Assembly: GCA_959599095.1 (NCBI GenBank)
Contig: CAUGGC010000045.1
Span: 1-10,774 of the forward strand
From: an uncultured Collinsella sp.
GTDB lineage: Bacteria; Actinomycetota; Coriobacteriia; Coriobacteriales; Coriobacteriaceae
DNA: 10,774 nt
Direction of reading: 5' to 3'
Made by a program: the position numbers and the translations under genes. Positions 7,009 to 10,774 of this stretch are shown here, one piece after another (the stretch's first letter is position 1; each line of letters opens with the position of its first letter). Below the pieces are notes generated by a model. That model did not search any database and was not told the origin of the DNA. It saw nothing but the letters and a program-made list of their open reading frames with translations.

Positions 7009-8283
7009 CTACGGTGCCAGTGAAGCAAGCGGCGCGACTACGACACCATCTTCCCGTCGGTAGGCAGTTGCGGTTCCAGTGAGAACGAGCAAGAAGGACG
7101 CTTCGCCTTGGTGGGTCGCATCGATTTTAGATGCGAGTTTCTTGAGATTGGCGGCAGCGGTGTCTATAAGCTTTGAGCCAAGCTTGACCTCAACCAGAGC
7201 GTACCTGCCGTCATTTAGCACGAGTACGGCATCGGCTTCAAGGTCGGTCTTATCCCGATAGTGGTAAACCTTGCCGCCAAGCAGATCCATATAGGTGCGC
7301 AGGTCACGGATGCACATCGATTCAAACAGAAGCCCAAATGTTTCAAAATCTTCCAGGAGCTTTTGAGGCGTTGCCCCCAGGGCTGCGACCGCAAGCGATG
7401 GATCGCAGAAATGGCGCGTCGGACTCGTCCGTACGGCGGTTTTTGAGCGGAGCCGCGGGGCCCATGCCTCGAGATCTTCGAAAACGCAGGAGCGGGTCAA
7501 GGCGTCGACATATTCAGAAACGGTATTTCTTGAGGGAGGTTCTCCTTGCATGTCAGCAGCGATTGTGGCGAGCGATGCCTCTGTCGAGATATTGCGAGCG
7601 TAGCTTCGAATAATCTGGGCCATCCAAGTCTTATTTCTCCGCAGTCCATCAATCTCGTCGATATCGGAATCAAGCAGTTCCGAGATGTAATCAGGGGCCA
7701 TGGATAGCGCAATCCCATGGTTTGGCTCGGTAACCGCTTCAGGCCAACCTCCTCGGCAAAGCGAGTAGACGATACGTTCGATATCGAAGTCGACCATATC
7801 GGCAACATCGGTGTTTCCATCAAACAGGCTTGCCAGCGAAACTGATCCTGTTGACTCGCGTGATTCAAAAAGTGACATCGGGCGCATGTTTATACGTGCT
7901 ATGCGGCCGACTCCTGAGTGTGCCGGCATTTCGCTTGCCCGAGGCGTTGCGGAGCCGGTGAGGATAAACCTGCCTCGTCCTTTGCCGCGGTCGATCGCGA
8001 ACCTTACGGCGTCCCAAAGCTGTGGGGCCATTTGCCATTCATCGATGAGGCGTGGCTCATCTCCTTTGAGCAGGAGAGAGGGCTTCGAATCGGCAAGCTG
8101 GATGTAGCTCGGACCGTTATCGGGGTCTTGCATGTAGATGCTGCTTGCGGCTGCCTGTTCAGCCGTTGCGGTCTTGCCGCACCATTTTGGCCCTTTGATT
8201 TGGACAGCCCCAGAAGATTTTAGTTTTCTGGCGAGCACTTTGTCCGCGACTCGTGGTAAATAACCGTGTTGAATTGAATCCAT
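7009..8283 (-). CDS. AAA-type ATPase with DUF4143-like C-terminal domain
   Basis: A 424-residue protein of the widespread ATPase family with an N-terminal P-loop domain and a C-terminal DUF4143/nuclease-fold domain. Walker A is GPKWCGKT (31-38), Walker B is LIDEWQ (79-84), and a sensor-like LTGSAT strand follows near residue 110. The C-terminus carries a PD-(D/E)xK-like pattern, EADAVLVL with Asp351 and VEVK with Glu365 and Lys367, so the nuclease-like core looks intact. The biological role of the family is not settled; members are often isolated accessory genes. The ATG at 8283 has an excellent AAGGAGG site. The gene has its own promoter region with a repeat array and lies downstream of an XRE regulator on the same strand. 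Its GC content is visibly lower than that of the hyp genes, and no good terminator separates it from the 82-residue gene 86 nt downstream. Confidence 0.88.
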   Translation of the reverse strand: MDSIQHGYLPRVADKVLARKLKSSGAVQIKGPKWCGKTATAEQAAASSIYMQDPDNGPSYIQLADSKPSLLLKGDEPRLIDEWQMAPQLWDAVRFAIDRGKGRGRFILTGSATPRASEMPAHSGVGRIARINMRPMSLFESRESTGSVSLASLFDGNTDVADMVDFDIERIVYSLCRGGWPEAVTEPNHGIALSMAPDYISELLDSDIDEIDGLRRNKTWMAQIIRSYARNISTEASLATIAADMQGEPPSRNTVSEYVDALTRSCVFEDLEAWAPRLRSKTAVRTSPTRHFCDPSLAVAALGATPQKLLEDFETFGLLFESMCIRDLRTYMDLLGGKVYHYRDKTDLEADAVLVLNDGRYALVEVKLGSKLIDTAAANLKKLASKIDATHQGEASFLLVLTGTATAYRREDGVVVAPLASLAP

Positions 8284-8306
8284 GTCACCCTCCTTGCTAG
8301 CAGGGT

Positions 8307-8312
8307 ATTATA
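8307..8312 (-). promoter_or_regulatory. -10 element of the ATPase promoter
   Basis: On the minus strand a perfect TATAAT lies at 8312-8307, about 24 nt before the ATPase ATG, with AAGGAGG between them. A transcription start near 8300 would leave a leader of under 20 nt. At the expected -35 distance (16-18 nt) there is no TTGACA; that position falls inside the first copy of the 15-bp repeat core. The promoter may therefore depend on, or be blocked by, a protein bound to the repeats. Confidence 0.65.
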
Positions 8313-8320
8313 CCGTTGAT

Positions 8321-8381
8321 TTGTGCAAGTTGGACGATTTAGATTGTGCAAGTTGGACGATTTAGATTGTGCAAGTTGGAC
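8321..8381. repeat. Iterated operator-like array: three 15-bp cores at 23-bp period
   Basis: The core TTGTGCAAGTTGGAC occurs identically at 8321-8335, 8344-8358 and 8367-8381. The first two are each followed by the same 8-bp spacer GATTTAGA, giving an exact 23-bp period. The core includes TTGTGCAA, a near-palindrome (TTG-N2-CAA) of the size seen in operators of dimeric HTH proteins. The array lies between the XRE gene and the ATPase gene, immediately upstream of the ATPase -10 box. Likely binders are the neighbouring XRE protein or the ATPase itself (inference). The copies are too few, too short and too near-identical in spacer to be a CRISPR array. Confidence 0.85.
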
Positions 8382-8421
8382 ATTATATCTAGTAAACATT
8401 CATGATGCCAAAAGAGAAGCC

Positions 8422-8763
8422 CTAGAGTCTCCAGGCCTTTGTCGTATAACGCATGATGTCAAGAATGTCGGCCTTGATGTTTGGCGGCAGGGCTTTGAAG
8501 AGCGATAGATATTCGTCTTCCTGAGCAGTATAAAACGCAGGGCTTCCGTCTGGATCTTTGGTATAGCCAAGGATATCGTTGGGCGTGCATCCAAAGAGAT
8601 CGCACAATGCAACAATGCGGTCCTCTCCTAGTTTTGCTCGACCTGTTTCCCATGCACTATATGTCGCCTTGCTAACGCCAAGACTGTCCGCAATTTGAAG
8701 CTGAGTAAGCCCTGACTTTTTGCGGATTCTGGCGAGTGCGGTATGTTTATTGGTCACATCCAT
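8422..8763 (-). CDS. XRE-family helix-turn-helix transcriptional regulator
   Basis: A 113-residue protein with an HTH_3 (Cro/C1-type) domain at about residues 8-65: LARIRKKSGLTQLQIADSLGV followed by SKATYSAWETGRAKLGEDRI, the recognition helix lying near 31-40. The rest is a short helical C-terminus (about 75-113, EDEYLSLFKALPPNIKADIL) of the type used for dimerisation. I chose the ATG at 8763 with GGGAG 5 nt upstream; an in-frame TTG at 8790 would add nine residues but has no better support. The gene diverges from the Hsp70 operon, sharing a roughly 150-nt intergenic region, and is followed on the same strand by the ATPase gene and its repeat array. It may control either side. Likely a local repressor. 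Confidence 0.9.
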   Translation of the reverse strand: MDVTNKHTALARIRKKSGLTQLQIADSLGVSKATYSAWETGRAKLGEDRIVALCDLFGCTPNDILGYTKDPDGSPAFYTAQEDEYLSLFKALPPNIKADILDIMRYTTKAWRL

Positions 8764-8845
8764 GTCGCTCCCGTCTGATATCAAGAGCAACTTTGCATTT
8801 CGATGCCGGTCAAATGTCTAACTGGATTGTCCTTAGGTGCAATAA

Positions 8846-8873
8846 TTGACATAAAGTCTAATTTGAATAAACT
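8846..8873 (+). promoter_or_regulatory. Candidate sigma-70-type promoter of the Hsp70/J-like operon
   Basis: A consensus -35 TTGACA is at 8846-8851, and TAAACT (4 of 6 matches to TATAAT) is at 8868-8873 with a 16-nt spacer. This predicts transcription from about 8880, some 30 nt ahead of the Hsp70 start. The sequence around it is A+T-rich. No CIRCE or HAIR heat-shock operator was recognised, so this Hsp70 is probably not under HrcA or HspR control. Confidence 0.5.
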
Positions 8874-8910
8874 CAAAACCAATATAAATAGACATCGAGG
8901 AATGGTGGCT

Positions 8911-10470
8911 ATGGGGAGAGTTGTTGGGATCGATCTTGGGACGACCTATTCGGCCGTCGCTGTGTTGGGAGACGATGGACTTCCCGAAATACTGAAGAAT
9001 GCGGACGGAGAACCGACTACACCTTCGGTTGTTTTATTCCAATCATTTGACGGAAAAGACGAGCCGCTTGTTGGAACGATGGCCAAGCATTCGGCGGCAA
9101 GTGATCCCGATAATGTTGTCCAGTTCGTTAAACGGCAGATGGGAAATCCGGATTGGAGATTCGACTCCGACTCGGGCGTTTCCTACTCTGCAGAAGAGGT
9201 TTCCTCCCTTATTATCAAAAAATTATTGCAAGATGCCGAGCAGGCACTTGGAGAAGAAGTATGCGGAGCCGTGATTACGGTTCCCGCATATTTTGATGAT
9301 GCAAGAAGAACTGCGACAAAGCAGGCAGGTGTAATTGCGGGCACCAAAGTGCTTCGCGTGTTGAATGAACCGACGGCCGCAGCCCTTTCCTTTGGTCTCG
9401 ATACCGAGAAGAACGGCGTCACGCTTGTCTATGATCTGGGCGGCGGAACGTTCGACGTGACGCTTCTTAAGATAGAGGACGGTTGCTTTACGGTTATCGG
9501 AACCGATGGCGATAGAAACCTGGGTGGATTCGATTTCGATAACGCTCTAATGTCGTTTGTGGCAGAAGAACTCTCGAAACAGGGTGCCGGTAATGTTCTC
9601 GATGATTATCTGATAAGTGCCGAGCTTCGAGAGAAATGCGAAATGGTTAAGCGCACTCTTTCGAACGTGCCAAAGGCAAACCTCCATATTTCGAAGAACG
9701 GAAAGCCTTATCGTGTGGCTATTTCTCGCGAAGATTTCGAGCGGGCGAGTAGGTCACTCCTGAATCGAACGCAGGAGCTGGTCGAGGACGTGCTCGAGGA
9801 CACCGGTTATTCATGGGGCCAGATCGATCATGTGGTCCTCGTTGGTGGCTCAACGCGTATGCCAATGGTACACAAGTTAATCGAAGATATTTCGGGGATG
9901 AAACCCGAGCTTGGGGTAAATCCCGAGGAGGCTGTCGCCATGGGGGCTGCCGTTCAGGCTGCAATAGAAATGGAATCGAGCATTGACGTGGCAGGATCGG
10001 CGGAAAATAGTTTGCCGGATATGCCCCTCTTTACGGCTCCGAGCGTAGTCATTGCCGATGTTACCTCGCAACCTTTGGGGGTTGTGATGCTCGGGAAAGA
10101 CGGCAAAGACTACAACAATGTCGTGATTCCGAGGAATTCACCCGTGCCGGGGAGTTATTCACAGGACGCAGCAACGGTGAGTGAGAACCAGTCGTACGTC
10201 GATGTTCAGGTGACACAAGGCGATGACCCAGACTTGAACTATGTGGTCATTATCGGTTCAAAGGAAATACCGCTTCCCCCCGGGTTGCCCAAGGGATCTC
10301 CCGTCCGCGTGGTTTACGAATACGACAGAGAACAAACCGTGCATATCCGTCTATATGCCGGGGGGAGCGGCCAGCTGTATGGCGAGTTCGAAATCGACCG
10401 TGTGGCGAATATGGATGAACGACAGCTCGATACTGCCGTTAACAAGATGAAGAACATCGAAATTGGATAG
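8911..10470 (+). CDS. Hsp70/DnaK-family protein lacking the C-terminal lid
   Basis: A 519-residue Hsp70-type ATPase. The nucleotide-binding domain (1-352) has all three family signatures: GIDLGTTYSAVAV (6-18), VYDLGGGTFDVTLL (173-186) and VVLVGGSTRMP (308-318), plus Lys74, Pro125 and Thr198 at the positions of DnaK Lys70, Pro143 and Thr199. A long linker (353-383) leads to a beta-type substrate-binding domain (about 384-497), then only about 20 helical residues. DnaK has about 620-640 residues, so the roughly 100-residue helical lid is absent, not frameshifted: the stop is clean and the next gene starts 9 nt later. The ATG at 8911 has GAGG 10 nt upstream; an ATG at 8902 is an alternative, and 8803 is too far ahead of the domain. 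It is not the housekeeping dnaK: no grpE or HPD-type dnaJ is beside it, and its GC is lower than that of the hyp genes. Confidence 0.9.
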   Translation: MGRVVGIDLGTTYSAVAVLGDDGLPEILKNADGEPTTPSVVLFQSFDGKDEPLVGTMAKHSAASDPDNVVQFVKRQMGNPDWRFDSDSGVSYSAEEVSSLIIKKLLQDAEQALGEEVCGAVITVPAYFDDARRTATKQAGVIAGTKVLRVLNEPTAAALSFGLDTEKNGVTLVYDLGGGTFDVTLLKIEDGCFTVIGTDGDRNLGGFDFDNALMSFVAEELSKQGAGNVLDDYLISAELREKCEMVKRTLSNVPKANLHISKNGKPYRVAISREDFERASRSLLNRTQELVEDVLEDTGYSWGQIDHVVLVGGSTRMPMVHKLIEDISGMKPELGVNPEEAVAMGAAVQAAIEMESSIDVAGSAENSLPDMPLFTAPSVVIADVTSQPLGVVMLGKDGKDYNNVVIPRNSPVPGSYSQDAATVSENQSYVDVQVTQGDDPDLNYVVIIGSKEIPLPPGLPKGSPVRVVYEYDREQTVHIRLYAGGSGQLYGEFEIDRVANMDERQLDTAVNKMKNIEIG

Positions 10471-10479
10471 GGGACACTG

Positions 10480-10752
10480 ATGGAAGAATTTGTTGACTAC
10501 TATGAAATTCTCGAACTGGAAAAGAATGCGCCGATTGAGGAGATTGAAGAGGCAATTAAGAAAACACGAAAGCGCTTCAGGCGTCTCGAAGGATCTCCGG
10601 ATGCTATGCAAAGAGCAAACGCCGAAAGGATGATGCAGCTCTTAAATGAAGCAGATTCGTTGTTTCACAACAGTTCAAAACGCTTGGAATACGATGCCAC
10701 ATATGATAGCGGGAAGAGTGACAGACACTATGACCCAATCCGAGGGCACTAA
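10480..10752 (+). CDS. Small J-domain-like protein without the HPD motif
   Basis: A 90-residue protein that aligns by eye over its length with a DnaJ J domain. DYYEILELEKNAP (6-18) is helix I, IEEIEEAIKKTRKRF (19-33) is helix II, MMQLLNEADSLF (51-62) is helix III, and SSKRLEYDATYD (65-76) is the helix IV/KRxxYD end. At the place of the invariant HPD, which triggers Hsp70 ATPase, it has Arg34-Arg35-Leu36; an SPD triplet occurs five residues later (39-41) but in the wrong register. It should not stimulate Hsp70 in the classical way and may act as a dedicated cofactor or inhibitory partner of the Hsp70 encoded 9 nt upstream. GGGGA lies about 6 nt before its ATG. Its last ten codons lie inside the right-hand copy of the terminal inverted repeat. 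Confidence 0.82.
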   Translation: MEEFVDYYEILELEKNAPIEEIEEAIKKTRKRFRRLEGSPDAMQRANAERMMQLLNEADSLFHNSSKRLEYDATYDSGKSDRHYDPIRGH

Positions 10753-10767
10753 AAAGACAGGAGCCCC
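10720..10767. repeat. Right copy of the 48-bp inverted repeat, with half of a terminator stem
   Basis: Exact reverse complement of bases 1-48. It covers the end of the J-like gene (10720-10752) and AAAAAGACAGGAGCCCC after its stop codon. The A-run followed by a GC-rich arm is the left half of a bidirectional rho-independent terminator; the window stops 7 nt later (CGCTCGT), which would be the loop, and bases 1-17 have the exact sequence of the missing right half. Only about 17 bp of symmetry is expected from a terminator; the remaining 31 bp of coding sequence being mirrored is unusual. Confidence 0.88.
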
Positions 10768-10774
10768 CGCTCGT

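Noticed and set aside
8321..8381. A short CRISPR array
   Set aside because: Spacers are identical 8-mers and repeats only 15 bp; no cas genes are near. An operator array fits better.
8803..8910. N-terminal extension of the Hsp70 from an ATG at 8803
   Set aside because: The 36 extra residues precede the Hsp70 domain start, lack a good ribosome-binding site and would overlap the predicted promoter at 8846-8873.
8911..10752. A housekeeping dnaK-dnaJ operon
   Set aside because: The Hsp70 is lidless, the J-like protein lacks HPD and the Gly/Phe and zinc regions, and there is no grpE or CIRCE/HAIR element.

Overview
The window looks like chromosomal DNA from a GC-rich anaerobe of the Actinomycetota, most likely class Coriobacteriia and perhaps Collinsella. 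This rests on the GC-rich hyp genes, a NikR with a long His-rich N-terminus, and palindromic intergenic repeats of a kind I associate with that group. It is an inference from general familiarity, not a database match.

Left part (185-6922, all on the minus strand): a nickel and [NiFe]-hydrogenase maturation region. In the direction of transcription (right to left) it holds a small His-containing helical protein, a NikR nickel-responsive repressor, then hypF, hypC, hypD, hypE and a HAD phosphatase of the phosphoglycolate phosphatase type. HypF, HypE, HypC and HypD together make and deliver the Fe(CN)2CO group. The nickel-insertion genes hypA and hypB and the hydrogenase subunits are not in the window. 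A four-armed palindromic element lies between nikR and hypF, and a second strong palindrome lies downstream of the HAD gene.

Right part (about 6923-10774): an accessory region with visibly lower GC. On the minus strand are an XRE-type regulator and a DUF4143-type AAA ATPase. The ATPase promoter carries three copies of a 15-bp core at a strict 23-bp period, which look like an operator array. Divergently, on the plus strand, are an Hsp70-family gene that lacks the C-terminal lid and, 9 nt downstream, a 90-residue J-like protein without the HPD motif. These two form a non-canonical chaperone pair, the most unusual gene content here.

Window ends: bases 1-48 are an exact inverted copy of bases 10720-10767, which contain the last codons of the J-like gene and half of a terminator-like stem. 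Joined end to end, the window would form a 48-bp perfect stem with a 7-nt loop between two convergent operons. This may be an assembly fold-back, a true inverted repeat or a circular junction; the sequence alone cannot decide.
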